A stretch of 64,000 nt of DNA, from the NCBI RefSeq assembly GCF_014650335.1, contig NZ_BMUT01000009.1, forward strand, positions 299,414 through 363,413, written 5' to 3'. The translations under genes were made by a program, and so were the position numbers. The notes beneath the pieces were generated by a model. The model ran no database searches, was not told where the DNA came from, and saw only the letters and a program-made list of their open reading frames with translations. Origin of the DNA: Streptomyces hiroshimensis (GTDB taxonomy: Bacteria > Actinomycetota > Actinomycetes > Streptomycetales > Streptomycetaceae). Below, in pieces: positions 42,099-51,835 of the stretch (position 1 is its first letter; every line of letters starts with the position of its first letter).

Positions 42099-42102
<4 letters not shown>
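40303..42102 (-). CDS. STAND-like P-loop NTPase with helical C-terminal region
   Basis: The 599-residue protein has an N-terminal beta-strand motif SVVYGSVVQV...GDVSV (about 28-45). A P-loop ATPase follows: Walker A LLHGPGGQGKTRLA near 115 and Walker B-like GVLMVADYAERW. The rest is alpha-helical with a TPR-like tail (DLAEHIVLTGSINDSLAAIDQALAI). It resembles signal-transducing NTPases of actinobacterial conflict systems, but no effector domain is visible. ATG 42102 overlaps the stop of the upstream membrane-protein gene (ATGA), so the two products probably interact. Confidence 0.65.
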
Positions 42103-42557
<455 letters not shown>

Positions 42558-42683
42558 GCACCGCATGGTCCCGAACCGAGGGGCGCTGCGCCGGGCGAAC
42601 CCGGTTTTTGGCAGGCTGTCGGCACTTGTCCGATCATGATCGGTACCGAATTCTCGAAATTCTCGAAAGCGGGGGGAACCGCG

Positions 42684-43271
42684 ATGAGTGACGTCAGAGA
42701 CACAAGCGATGACGCAAGCGACGTGGAGGAGTACCGGGTCACCGGCATCGGCTGGCGGGTCCTTGCGGCCCTCTGCACCGTCGGCGGGGTCGTCTCGCTG
42801 GCCTGGGTGACCTTCGGTATCGGCTGGGGCGCGTACTTCGACAGGATCGCCGGGGACTACGGGCCGGAGATCTACGCCCCCTCGGGAGCCGCGATGCTCG
42901 GGCTTCCCCTCTTCCTCGGGGCCCTGCTCTTCGCCCACCGCGCCCGCACCTGGGTCGCCGCCGACGGGCTGCGGACGCGCACCTGGCGCCGCACCCGCTT
43001 CATGCCCTGGCAGGAGATCACCGACATCACCCTCGACCGTCACCGCTTCGGCAACGACGGCCCGTACCACAACCTGTACATCAAGGTACGGCTGCGGAAC
43101 GGCCGCAGCCGCAAGCTGCCCGCGCTCTCGACCGTGGGGTCGATGTACGGCGTCCACGCGGACATGGTCGCGCGCTGGAAGGCTGCCACGGGGATCGCGG
43201 GGGTCACGGGTGCCACCGGGGCAGACACCCCCCGCCCTGCAGATCCCCGTATGGTGCAGCTCACAAAGTGA
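42684..43271 (+). CDS. PH-domain-like membrane protein
   Basis: The 195-residue protein has two transmembrane helices (about 20-45 and 68-88), then a beta-rich cytoplasmic domain (VAADGLRTRTWRRTRFMPWQEITDITLDRHR) typical of bacterial PH (bPH) domains. Its function is unknown. ATG 42684 follows GGGGGGAA. It lies immediately upstream of ask, with a 165-bp gap. Confidence 0.75.
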   Translation: MSDVRDTSDDASDVEEYRVTGIGWRVLAALCTVGGVVSLAWVTFGIGWGAYFDRIAGDYGPEIYAPSGAAMLGLPLFLGALLFAHRARTWVAADGLRTRTWRRTRFMPWQEITDITLDRHRFGNDGPYHNLYIKVRLRNGRSRKLPALSTVGSMYGVHADMVARWKAATGIAGVTGATGADTPRPADPRMVQLTK

Positions 43272-43436
43272 GTGGTCCGGGCCGCAGCGGGAAGAAGCGA
43301 CCGCGGGCGGTCCGACGGAGCACCGTCCGCGATCACGGCGCGGCCGACACGTCTCACCATGCGATATCGGCATGGCTGATTCCGACCGCTCGTTAGACTG
43401 AGCCGACCGCATTACACAGAGCTGCGAGGAGCGCAC

Positions 43437-44708
43437 GTGGGCCTTGTCGTGCAGAAGTACGGAGGCTCCTCCGTTGCCGATGCCGAAGGCATCAAGCGGG
43501 TTGCCAAGCGAATCGTGGAAGCCAAGAAGAACGGCCACCAGGTGGTCGTCGTGGTTTCCGCGATGGGTGACACGACGGACGAGTTGATCGATCTCGCCGA
43601 GCAGGTTTCGCCGATGCCTGCCGGTCGTGAGTTCGACATGCTGCTGACCGCCGGAGAGCGGATCTCCATGGCGCTGCTGGCGATGGCGATCAAAAACCTC
43701 GGCCACGAGGCGCAGTCCTTCACCGGCAGCCAGGCCGGTGTCATCACGGACGCGGTCCACGGCAAGGCGCGCATCATCGACGTCACGCCGGGTCGTATCC
43801 AGCAGTCCGTGGACTCCGGCAACATCGCGATCGTGGCCGGCTTCCAGGGCGTGTCCCAGGACAGCAAGGACATCACGACCCTGGGCCGCGGCGGTTCCGA
43901 CACCACCGCCGTCGCCCTGGCCGCCGCGCTGAACGCCGAGGTCTGCGAGATCTACACCGATGTCGACGGGGTCTTCACGGCCGACCCGCGGGTGGTGAAG
44001 AAGGCCCGCAAGATCGACTGGATCTCGTTCGAGGACATGCTGGAGCTGGCGAGCTCCGGTTCCAAGGTGCTGCTGCACCGCTGTGTCGAATACGCACGCC
44101 GTTACAACATCCCGATCCACGTGCGCTCGTCCTTCTCGGGGCTCCAGGGCACCTGGGTCAGCAACGAACCGCAAGGGGACCAGCCGATGGAGCAGGCGAT
44201 CATCTCTGGCGTCGCGCACGACACCTCCGAGGCCAAGGTCACGGTCGTCGGTGTGCCGGACAAGCCGGGTGAGGCCGCGACGATCTTCCGGGCGATCGCG
44301 GACGCCGAGATCAACATCGACATGGTCGTGCAGAACGTCTCGGCGGCGTCCACCGGGCTGACCGACATCTCCTTCACCCTCCCGAAGACCGAGGGCCGCA
44401 AGGCGGTCGAGGCGCTGGAGCGGACGAAGGCGCGCGTGGGCTTCGACTCGCTGCGCTACGACGACCAGATCGCGAAGATCTCGCTGGTCGGCGCGGGGAT
44501 GAAGACCAACCCGGGCGTCACGGCGACGTTCTTCGAGGCGCTGTCGAACGCCGGGGTGAACATCGAGCTGATCTCGACCTCCGAGATCCGCATCTCCGTC
44601 GTCACCCGCGCCGACGACGTCAACGAGGCCGTCCGGGCGGTGCACTCCGCCTTCGGCCTGGACACCGAGAACGACGAGGCCGTCGTTTACGGCGGCACCG
44701 GGCGATGA
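43437..44708 (+). CDS. lysC: Aspartate kinase (alpha subunit)
   Basis: The 423-residue enzyme phosphorylates aspartate at the entry to lysine, threonine, methionine and diaminopimelate synthesis. Visible features are the N-terminal VQKYGGSSVADAEGIKRVA, FTGSQAGVITD, the GRGGSDTTAVALAAAL substrate loop, and two C-terminal ACT domains (VTVVGVPDKPGEA; ISLVGAGMKTNPGV). GTG 43437 follows GCGAGGAG. It overlaps asd by 4 bp (ATGA). An internal start probably gives the beta subunit from Met251. Confidence 0.97.
   Translation: MGLVVQKYGGSSVADAEGIKRVAKRIVEAKKNGHQVVVVVSAMGDTTDELIDLAEQVSPMPAGREFDMLLTAGERISMALLAMAIKNLGHEAQSFTGSQAGVITDAVHGKARIIDVTPGRIQQSVDSGNIAIVAGFQGVSQDSKDITTLGRGGSDTTAVALAAALNAEVCEIYTDVDGVFTADPRVVKKARKIDWISFEDMLELASSGSKVLLHRCVEYARRYNIPIHVRSSFSGLQGTWVSNEPQGDQPMEQAIISGVAHDTSEAKVTVVGVPDKPGEAATIFRAIADAEINIDMVVQNVSAASTGLTDISFTLPKTEGRKAVEALERTKARVGFDSLRYDDQIAKISLVGAGMKTNPGVTATFFEALSNAGVNIELISTSEIRISVVTRADDVNEAVRAVHSAFGLDTENDEAVVYGGTGR
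44187..44708 (+). other. Internal translation start: aspartate kinase beta (regulatory ACT) subunit
   Basis: ATG 44187 is codon 251 of lysC, in frame, with AAGGGGA about 8 nt upstream. The product would start MEQAIISGVAHDTSEAKVTV, aligning with the known beta-subunit start in corynebacterial aspartokinase. Such alpha2beta2 enzymes use both proteins for feedback inhibition by lysine plus threonine. Confidence 0.55.
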
Positions 44709-45811
44709 CCTCCGGCCCCGCGGCCCGTACAGGCACCCACTCGGGTGCCGGTACGGGCCGTAAGCCGGTGCTCGCGGTCGTCGGCGCCACCGGTGCCGTC
44801 GGCACGGTCCTGCTGGAGATCCTTTCGCGGCGTGCGGACGTGTGGGGCGAGATCCGTCTCGTCGCCTCCGCGCGCTCGGCCGGGCGCCGGCTCACCGTGC
44901 GCGGCGAGGAGACCGAGGTCGTCGCGCTGAGCGAGGAGGCGTTCGACGGCGTCGACGTCGCCATGTTCGACGTGCCGGACGAGGTCTCCGCGCAGTGGGC
45001 GCCGATCGCCGCCGCCAAGGGCACGGTCGTCGTCGACAACTCCGCCGCCTTCCGGATGGATCCGGACGTGCCGCTGGTGGTGCCCGAGGTGAATGCGCAC
45101 GCGGTGCGCGTGCGCCCGCGCGGCATCGTCGCCACGCCCAACTGCACCACGCTGTCGATGATCGTCGCGGTGGCCGCGCTGCACGCCGAATTCGGGCTCA
45201 GCGAGCTGGTCGTCTCCTCGTACCAGGCGGCTTCCGGGGCGGGCAAGGCGGGCGTGGACACGCTGCGGGCGCAGCTGGCGGCGGTGGCCGGCTCCTCCCT
45301 GGGCACGCAGCCCGGCGACGTGCGCCGTGCGGTCGGCGACGCGCTCGGGCCCTTCCCGGCCCCCCTCGCGCTGAACGTGGTGCCGTGGGCCGGTTCGCTA
45401 CGGGAGGACGGCTGGTCCTCCGAGGAGCTGAAGATCCGCGACGAGTCCCGCAAGATCCTGGGGCTGCCGGGCCTCCGGGTGGCGGCGACGTGCGTACGGG
45501 TCCCCGTGATCACCACGCACTCGCTGGCCGTGCACGCGCGGTTCGAGAACGAGGTCACCGTCGGGCAGGCGCACGAGATCCTGGCGAGTGCGCCCGGGGT
45601 CGTGCTCGTGGACGACCCGGCCGAGGGCGAGTTCCCCACGCCCGCCGACGCGGTGGGCACGGACCCGACATGGGTGGGGCGGGTGCGCCGGTCCATGGAC
45701 GACCCGAGGGCGCTCGACCTCTTCGTGTGCGGTGACAATCTGCGCAAGGGGGCGGCGTTGAACACGGCCCAGGTCGCGGAAATCGTGGCGGCAGAGCTGA
45801 CCACTCCCTAA
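44705..45811 (+). CDS. asd: Aspartate-semialdehyde dehydrogenase
   Basis: The 368-residue enzyme reduces aspartyl phosphate with NADPH. The N-terminal nucleotide motif is LAVVGATGAVGTVLLEIL (about 21-38). The catalytic Cys is in IVATPNCTTLSMIVA near residue 143, with SSYQAASGAGKAG after it and the substrate-binding H in ITTHSLAVHARFENEV. It is coupled to lysC by overlap, forming the ask-asd operon. Confidence 0.97.
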   Translation: MTSGPAARTGTHSGAGTGRKPVLAVVGATGAVGTVLLEILSRRADVWGEIRLVASARSAGRRLTVRGEETEVVALSEEAFDGVDVAMFDVPDEVSAQWAPIAAAKGTVVVDNSAAFRMDPDVPLVVPEVNAHAVRVRPRGIVATPNCTTLSMIVAVAALHAEFGLSELVVSSYQAASGAGKAGVDTLRAQLAAVAGSSLGTQPGDVRRAVGDALGPFPAPLALNVVPWAGSLREDGWSSEELKIRDESRKILGLPGLRVAATCVRVPVITTHSLAVHARFENEVTVGQAHEILASAPGVVLVDDPAEGEFPTPADAVGTDPTWVGRVRRSMDDPRALDLFVCGDNLRKGAALNTAQVAEIVAAELTTP

Positions 45812-46092
45812 TCTGGAGAACTGGTGAAGGTCTTGAAGGTCCTGTGATCAAGTCGTTGGTCCAGACCTCTTGAACTGGGCAGATGAAGTGTTCGACGATG
45901 CGCTCCCCGCCCACTGCAACCACCGGCGGCCGGGGGGCGTCTTTGCTGCCGTCTCTCAGGGCGGCAATAGAACCGGGGCATTGAGGAAGAGCTGGTACGC
46001 ATGAGGGCATATGACGCATCGTCACGCGGCGCATCGTCAGACGCGGCGCCTCGCGTGTACAACCCTGACGGGGGGAAGCGTGTCCAACAGGC

Positions 46093-46752
46093 GTGGCAGA
46101 GGTCATCAGCATCGCAACCGCCCCGAGGCGCGGCGGCAGCGCACTGCGTCCGCGTTCGCACCCGTCGGGCGGCATGCCGGTGATCGCTCCCTGGCCGGCC
46201 GCCCGCACCGCCGCCCAGCTCCCGCCCCAGCGGGGGGACGCTGACGAAGCAATGGCAGCGGGCACCACAGTCGATCACCTCACCGAGACCTACAGGGCCC
46301 ACTACCGCTCCCTGCTCGGCCTTGCCGCGCTGCTCCTCGACGACACCGCCTCCTGTGAGGACGTGGTCCAGGAGGCCTTCATACGGGTGCACTCCGCGCG
46401 CGGCCGGGTGCGGGATCCGGAGAAGACCCTCGCCTATCTGAGGCAGACTGTCGTCAATCTGTCCCGCTCGGCGCTCCGCCGTCGCATTCTCGGGCTGAAG
46501 CTGCTCTCCAAGCCGATGCCCGACATGGCGAGCGCCGAAGAGGGAGCGTACGAACAGCTGGAGCGCGACCAATTGATCAAAGCGATGCGCGGACTGCAAC
46601 GCCGGCAGCGTGAAGTCCTCGTCCTCCGCTATTTCGCCGATATGACCGAGGCCCAGGTCGCCGAGACCCTGGGCCTCTCGCTCGGCTCGGTCAAGGCGTA
46701 CGGGTCGCGGGGGATCGCGGCGCTTCGCGTCGCCATGGAGGCTCCGGCATGA
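46093..46752 (+). CDS. RNA polymerase sigma factor, SigE-family (ECF type)
   Basis: 219 residues with region 2 (LTETYRAHYRSLLGLAALLLDDTASCEDVVQEAFIRVH) and region 4 (YEQLERDQLIKAMRGLQRRQREVLVLRYF, AQVAETLGLSLGSVKAYGSRGI). The N-terminal about 60 residues are low-complexity; starts at GTG 46093 or a later ATG are possible, and no site has a good Shine-Dalgarno. It follows asd by 281 bp, as in other Streptomyces. Its stop overlaps the next gene (ATGA), whose membrane-anchored product is a candidate regulator of the sigma factor. Confidence 0.9.
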   Translation: MAEVISIATAPRRGGSALRPRSHPSGGMPVIAPWPAARTAAQLPPQRGDADEAMAAGTTVDHLTETYRAHYRSLLGLAALLLDDTASCEDVVQEAFIRVHSARGRVRDPEKTLAYLRQTVVNLSRSALRRRILGLKLLSKPMPDMASAEEGAYEQLERDQLIKAMRGLQRRQREVLVLRYFADMTEAQVAETLGLSLGSVKAYGSRGIAALRVAMEAPA

Positions 46753-47816
46753 ACCGCCCCCCTTACGACGGGCCCGGTCCCGACGACGAGCGCGGCGGTG
46801 GCATGGACGAAGAGGCGCTCCGGCAGCTGCTGCAGGGCGCCGTGGAGGACATCGAGCCCGCTCCTGATGCGCTGGAGCACATCCGGCGCGCCGTGCCGGC
46901 CCGGCGTACCCGCCGCAGGCAGGCCCTCGTGGGCGCCGCGGCCGCGCTGATCCTCGGCGGCACGGCCCTGCCCGCGGTCGTCCACGTCGCCACCACCGGT
47001 GACGAGGTCGAGGACCGGCACGCCAATACGGCAAGCAGCCAGCACGCCGCCGAGGAGCCGGGCGCCGAGCCCCGCGGGGTGGTCGACGGCGGGGGCCGGC
47101 CCGAGGAGGGCGAGGGCCGGAATCACGACGAGAAGCGGGAGCAGCGCAAAAACGAGGAAAGCAAGGGGAACGAGCCCAAGCCGGCCGCATCCTCCCCCGC
47201 GAGCAACCTCCCCGCGCCCACGAACACCTTCGCGGCCGTCTCCCCGATCTGCGACCGCGACCAGCTCGGCAAGGGCAGCGGCTCCGTCGGACCCGCCGAC
47301 CGCGACGGCCGCGTCTACGGCGCCTTCCGCGTGGTCAACGTCTCGCGCGCCGTCTGTACGGTGGGCGGGCCCGGGACCGTCGCCGCGAGCCCGCGGGGCG
47401 GTACCACGAGCGAGCGCGTCTCCGTCGTCGACCACACGCCGGGCGACGCCGCGACCGGCCTGCCCGACCCCACGACCGAGCCCAGCGAGGTCATCCTCCA
47501 GCCAGGACAGGCGTACGAGGTGAAGTTCGCCTGGATTCCGACGGGCGACGGCACGCGCAACAGCTGCGCCAAGAACACCGGCGGGGCCTCTCCGGCGCCT
47601 TCCGCGGGCGGCGGCGGCGCCAGCGCCTCCCCGGCCTCCGGAACCGTGGCCGCCCAGCCGCCGAGCGTGCCGGATTCGCCCCCGCCCACGCCGCCGCCGA
47701 GCATCGTGCTCAGCCACACCCCGGATGTCGGCGAGCCGGCCATAGCCGACGCCAAGATCGACGACGCGTGCGCCGGCACCGTCTACCGGACGGGGCCGAT
47801 CGCCACAGCGAGGTGA
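46749..47816 (+). CDS. Membrane-anchored protein co-encoded with the sigma factor
   Basis: The 355-residue protein has a cytoplasmic N-terminus (about 1-55; EEALRQLLQGAVEDIEPAPD), a single transmembrane helix (about 58-80), a charged/Pro-rich linker and an exported beta-rich domain with paired Cys. It also has a Ser/Ala/Gly/Pro tract. The topology and coupling to the sigma gene suggest an anti-sigma-like sensor, but no zinc-binding ASD motif is visible in the N-terminus. Confidence 0.75.
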   Translation: MNRPPYDGPGPDDERGGGMDEEALRQLLQGAVEDIEPAPDALEHIRRAVPARRTRRRQALVGAAAALILGGTALPAVVHVATTGDEVEDRHANTASSQHAAEEPGAEPRGVVDGGGRPEEGEGRNHDEKREQRKNEESKGNEPKPAASSPASNLPAPTNTFAAVSPICDRDQLGKGSGSVGPADRDGRVYGAFRVVNVSRAVCTVGGPGTVAASPRGGTTSERVSVVDHTPGDAATGLPDPTTEPSEVILQPGQAYEVKFAWIPTGDGTRNSCAKNTGGASPAPSAGGGGASASPASGTVAAQPPSVPDSPPPTPPPSIVLSHTPDVGEPAIADAKIDDACAGTVYRTGPIATAR

Positions 47817-47916
47817 CGGCACCGGGGCCGGTGACGGTGGTGGTGACGGTGGTCGTGGCGGTGCCCCCGGCAGGGGGCGGTGCTCGCCCCCGCGGGCGTG
47901 CCCGTACCGTGGTGGT

Positions 47917-48789
47917 GTGTATCGGTTCCTGCTGACTCCCCGCTGGTGGGCGATCAACGTCTTCACCGTGGTGGCCATCCCCTTCTGTCTCTTCATGGGC
48001 AGCTGGCAGCTCGGCCGCTTCGAAACACGCGTCGACTCGCACCGCGAGCAGCAGACGCAGGCCGACGACGCCCGCAAGGCGGAGGCCGAGCCGCTGCGCG
48101 ACCTCCTCCCGGTGACGACGGAGACCTCCGGCCGCCGGGCGACGGCCTCCGGCCGCTACGACACCGGGCACCAGCTGCTCGTACCGGAGCGGAGCCTGGA
48201 CGAGCGCCGGGGCTTCTACGTGCTGACCCTGCTGCGCACCGACGACGGCAAGGCCCTGCCCGTCGTCCGGGGCTGGCTGCCCGGCGACGCAGGCTCCCGG
48301 GCCGACACCGCCAAGGTCCCGGCCCCGCCGGCCGGGCACGTGACGGTCACGGGCGCCCTGCAGTCCTCGGAGAGCCCCGGCTCCAAGGGCGTGCAGGCGG
48401 GCGGCGGCCTGCCCGCAGGACAGCTCGGCGTGATCAGCGCCGCCTCGCTGGTCAACCTCGTGCCGTACGGGGTGTACGACGCGTGGATCACCGCCACCGA
48501 GGCCGACGGGGCGATGACCCCGGTGCCCCCGGCCGCCGCCCCGGGCAGCGGCCTGGACCTCAAGGCCTTCCAGAACCTCGGCTACACCGGTGAGTGGTTC
48601 GTCTTCGCCGGCTTCGTGCTCTTCATGTGGGCCAGGCTCTTCCGCCGCGAGGCGGAGGCCGCGCGCGACCTGGCCCTCGGCATCACTGCGGAGCAGGCTC
48701 CGGGCGGTCCGGGTCAGGTGCCGGACGGCCCGGCGCAGGACGGCCCAGATGACGCTCCGCAAAAGCGATCTCCAGCCGGAGCTGCTTGA
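47917..48789 (+). CDS. SURF1-family cytochrome oxidase assembly protein
   Basis: The 290-residue protein has transmembrane helices at about 10-32 and near 225-245, flanking an extracytoplasmic domain with RRGFYVLTLLRTDDGKALPVVRGWLP. This is the SURF1 layout. The C-terminal tail (from about 255) is Pro/Gly-rich and overlaps the converging peptidase gene by 107 bp. GTG 47917 is the apparent start. Confidence 0.9.
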   Translation: MYRFLLTPRWWAINVFTVVAIPFCLFMGSWQLGRFETRVDSHREQQTQADDARKAEAEPLRDLLPVTTETSGRRATASGRYDTGHQLLVPERSLDERRGFYVLTLLRTDDGKALPVVRGWLPGDAGSRADTAKVPAPPAGHVTVTGALQSSESPGSKGVQAGGGLPAGQLGVISAASLVNLVPYGVYDAWITATEADGAMTPVPPAAAPGSGLDLKAFQNLGYTGEWFVFAGFVLFMWARLFRREAEAARDLALGITAEQAPGGPGQVPDGPAQDGPDDAPQKRSPAGAA

Positions 48790-50629
48790 TCCGCTCCTCC
48801 ACCACCAGGGAGCCGTGCCCCGCGTCGTAGCGGTAGACCTCCAGGGGGTGGCCGCGCCGCTCCAGCCGCTCCACGTAGTTCTCGATCTGCCGGATCGGGC
48901 ACCGCGGGTCGTTCATGCCCGCGGAGATGTAGACCGGCGCCCGGACCGCCTCGACGTACGTCAGCGGGGAGGACGCCGCGTAGCGCTCCGGCACCTCCTC
49001 CGGGGTGCCGCCCAGCAGCGTGCGGTCCAGGGCCTTCAGGGCCTCCATCTCGTCGTGATAGGCCGTCACGTAGTCCGCCACGGGCACGCCGGCCAGGCCC
49101 AGCGCCCAGGCCTCCGGCTGGGTGCCCAGGCCGAGCAGCGTCAGATAGCCGCCCCACGACCCGCCCGCCAGCACCAGCCGCCCGGGGTCGGCGATCCCCG
49201 CGGAGACCGTCCAGTCCCGGACCGCGGCGATGTCCTCCAGCTCGATGAGGCCCACCCGGTGCTTGAGCGCGTCCGTCCAGGCGCGGCCGTAGCCGGTCGA
49301 GCCGCGGTAGTTGATCCGGACGACCGCATAGCCGTGGTCGACCCAGGCGGCGGGGCCCGCGGCGAAGGCGTCGCTGTCGTGCCAGGTCGGGCCGCCGTGG
49401 ACGTCGAAGACCGCGGGGAAGGGGCCGGTGCCCTCCGGCACCTGGATCAGGGCGTGCACCTTGCCGCCCGGACCGTCCACCCAGACGTCCCGGACCGGCA
49501 CGGACCGCGGGGCCCGGCCGACCCCGCCCGGCAGCGCCTGCGGATCCAGCACGACCTGGCCGCTCGTGGACCGCACCACCGACGGCTCGGCCGCCGAGGA
49601 CCACAGGAACTCCACGCTGCCGTCCGGCCGCGGCAGGGCACCCGACACCGTGCCCACGGGCGTGTCCAGGCGGGTCATCGAGGCATCGGCCAGGTCGTAG
49701 CGCCACAGCTCGCTGCGCGCCTGGTGGCTGTGCTCGACGAGCAGCGCGGAGCCGTCCGGATACCAGCCGGCGTCCAGGTCGCCCGGGAGATCGACGGCGA
49801 GGGCCGTCTCCTCGCCCGTGGCGGCGTCCCACAGCATCGGCTCCCAGCGGCCCCGCCGCTGGTGCCCCACGAGCAGCCGGGAATCCCCGGGCACCGGCGC
49901 GAAGCCCATGACCGCCAGGCCCAGCTCCTCGGTGCCGCCGCGGGTGTCGTCCAGCTCGGCGACGGTGCTGCCGTCCGGGCGCACGATGCGGACGGCCGAG
50001 TGCATCGCATCGCCGTGCTCGGTGTGCTCGATCGCGATCAGCGTGCCGTCGTACGACATACCGCCGACCCCCGCGGACTCCGCGTGGCGGTAGACCTCCA
50101 CGGGCCCCGCGCCGGGCCGCGCCACGTGAACCGTCGACCCGCCCTCGTCCGTGGACCGGCCGACCACCACCGTGCCGTCCCGGCCCAGGGCCAGGCCGGC
50201 GGGGTAGGAGGGATCGAGGCCGGGCACGGCGGGCTCGTCGGGCCCGCCGTGGAAGGGCTGGCGCATCCACACGCCGAACTCGTCCCCGTCCTTGTCGGCG
50301 AACCACCAGATCCACTCGCCGTCGGGCGTCAGCACGCCGCCCGTCGTGCCGTTCGGCCGGTCGGTCGCCTGGCGCTGCGCGCCCGTGGCGCGGTCCCACG
50401 CGTACACCTCGAAGGTGCCCGTCACGTTCGACACGAACAGGGCGCGGTCGGGGGCGTCCTTCGCCCATCTCGGCAGCCCGACGCGCGGCGCCCGGAAGCG
50501 CTTCTCCCAATCCGGCATGGCCGCCGCGCCCGGAATGGCCGCCGCCGCATCCGGCACAGCCGCCGCCGTGCCCTGCGGGGCGACGGCGGGCCCCTCGTCC
50601 TTCGGTTCGGACCCGTTGCTCTCAGTCAT
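48683..50629 (-). CDS. S9-family (prolyl oligopeptidase) serine peptidase
   Basis: The 648-residue protein has an N-terminal beta-propeller of WD-like blades (about 50-370). The C-terminal alpha/beta hydrolase has the nucleophile in LVLAGGSWGGYLTLLGLGT, Asp in YISAGMNDPRCPIRQ and His in YDAGHGSLV. It cleaves short peptides, probably acyl- or dipeptidyl-peptides. There is no signal peptide. It converges with SURF1 and overlaps it at both 3' ends. Confidence 0.93.
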   Translation of the reverse strand: MTESNGSEPKDEGPAVAPQGTAAAVPDAAAAIPGAAAMPDWEKRFRAPRVGLPRWAKDAPDRALFVSNVTGTFEVYAWDRATGAQRQATDRPNGTTGGVLTPDGEWIWWFADKDGDEFGVWMRQPFHGGPDEPAVPGLDPSYPAGLALGRDGTVVVGRSTDEGGSTVHVARPGAGPVEVYRHAESAGVGGMSYDGTLIAIEHTEHGDAMHSAVRIVRPDGSTVAELDDTRGGTEELGLAVMGFAPVPGDSRLLVGHQRRGRWEPMLWDAATGEETALAVDLPGDLDAGWYPDGSALLVEHSHQARSELWRYDLADASMTRLDTPVGTVSGALPRPDGSVEFLWSSAAEPSVVRSTSGQVVLDPQALPGGVGRAPRSVPVRDVWVDGPGGKVHALIQVPEGTGPFPAVFDVHGGPTWHDSDAFAAGPAAWVDHGYAVVRINYRGSTGYGRAWTDALKHRVGLIELEDIAAVRDWTVSAGIADPGRLVLAGGSWGGYLTLLGLGTQPEAWALGLAGVPVADYVTAYHDEMEALKALDRTLLGGTPEEVPERYAASSPLTYVEAVRAPVYISAGMNDPRCPIRQIENYVERLERRGHPLEVYRYDAGHGSLVVEERIKQLRLEIAFAERHLGRPAPGRPAPDPDRPEPAPQ

Positions 50630-50779
50630 GGGCCCATTCTGCGCCGGAACGCCGACAGCGTGCCGAGAAGAGCCCCAGCCTGTGGATAACTCCGTTCCGG
50701 ATGCGTCTCCTTCCGCCCGGGGCGCCCGGGGCGTCTTCCACCGGGGCTTCCGTCCGGGGCTTCCGTCCGGGGCGCGGGC

Positions 50780-51694
50780 TCAGGACCGGTCGCCCGGCAC
50801 CGGGCGCAGGCCCAGCCGCCCGGCCGTGTCGTCGTCGAAGTCCTCCAGAAACCCGGCGAGCGTGTCGGTGAGGTGGTTCATGCACCGCGCGCCGAACAGC
50901 ACCGGCTGGTAGCCCGAGACCCGGTAGGGCGTGGCGACCATGGCCCGGACGTCCAGCTCCCGGACCTCGCACGCACCGAGCCGCTCCAGCTCCCCGTAAG
51001 AGGACAGCAGAGCAGCCCCGTACGCCTTGACCTCGTTGACCTCGTCCGGGTTCGTACCCGCCCCCGCCCCCGCCATCACGCCGAATTCCAGGGTGAACCA
51101 GTACACGCGGCTGATGACGTCGAGGGCCTCCGGCGTGGTGAGGCGCGTCGCCGCACGGCCGAACATGCGGTAGAGCTCGGCGAACCCGGGCGACGCCAGG
51201 TGGATGCCGTGGCCGAACACGTCGTGGATCACGTCCGGTTCGGGCGTGTACAGCGGAACCGACGGATGCCGGACGAACTGCACGGCGTGGAAGTAGCCGC
51301 GCTCCATCGACCCGAGGAAGCGCCGGTTCTCCACGAACCCGCCGGCGAGCGTGAACTCGAACCCCGTCAGGGGCTTCAGCCGCGCCCCCACCTCCGCGTG
51401 CTGGGGTACGTGGTCGGCGGGGATGGGGGCCGCCTCCGCGGCGTCCAGCACCTCCCGGCAGGCGTGCGCCCGGTGCGCCCTGCCCAGCGCGCCGTGGACC
51501 GTGCGCCACGTGGCGTGCTCGTCCTCGGTGTAGTCCACGGTGGGCGACGGATCGCCCACGCGGTGCCCGCGGGCCAGCTTCACCAGGGTGTCCCGCCGCT
51601 GCAGATACCGGCTGTCGCACCGCCCCGGGTGCTGCGCCGCCCGGCCGAGCCGGCCTCCCGGCGTCACCGGCGTGCGTGACCAGAGATGACTCAT
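50780..51694 (-). CDS. Aromatic amino acid hydroxylase (phenylalanine-4-monooxygenase-like)
   Basis: The 304-residue protein has the non-haem iron site HDVFGHGIHL (two His near 160-165) and WFTLEFGV (Glu) of the pterin-dependent hydroxylases, consistent with phenylalanine to tyrosine conversion. It lacks an N-terminal ACT regulatory domain, as is usual in bacteria. ATG 51694 gives MSHLWSRTP. The gene is divergent from the DUF1876 gene. Confidence 0.9.
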   Translation of the reverse strand: MSHLWSRTPVTPGGRLGRAAQHPGRCDSRYLQRRDTLVKLARGHRVGDPSPTVDYTEDEHATWRTVHGALGRAHRAHACREVLDAAEAAPIPADHVPQHAEVGARLKPLTGFEFTLAGGFVENRRFLGSMERGYFHAVQFVRHPSVPLYTPEPDVIHDVFGHGIHLASPGFAELYRMFGRAATRLTTPEALDVISRVYWFTLEFGVMAGAGAGTNPDEVNEVKAYGAALLSSYGELERLGACEVRELDVRAMVATPYRVSGYQPVLFGARCMNHLTDTLAGFLEDFDDDTAGRLGLRPVPGDRS

Positions 51695-51835
51695 GACACA
51701 CAAGGTGCCCAGGTGGGCGCAGAGAGTAACCTGTCGCCGGTCGGGCGGGCTCTGAGATGCGGAGGGCCCGTACCGGTGCCAGCGTGGACAGTGGGCCCAG
51801 GTGTGTGCTCTGCGCTCTGGTACAGGAGGTTTGCC

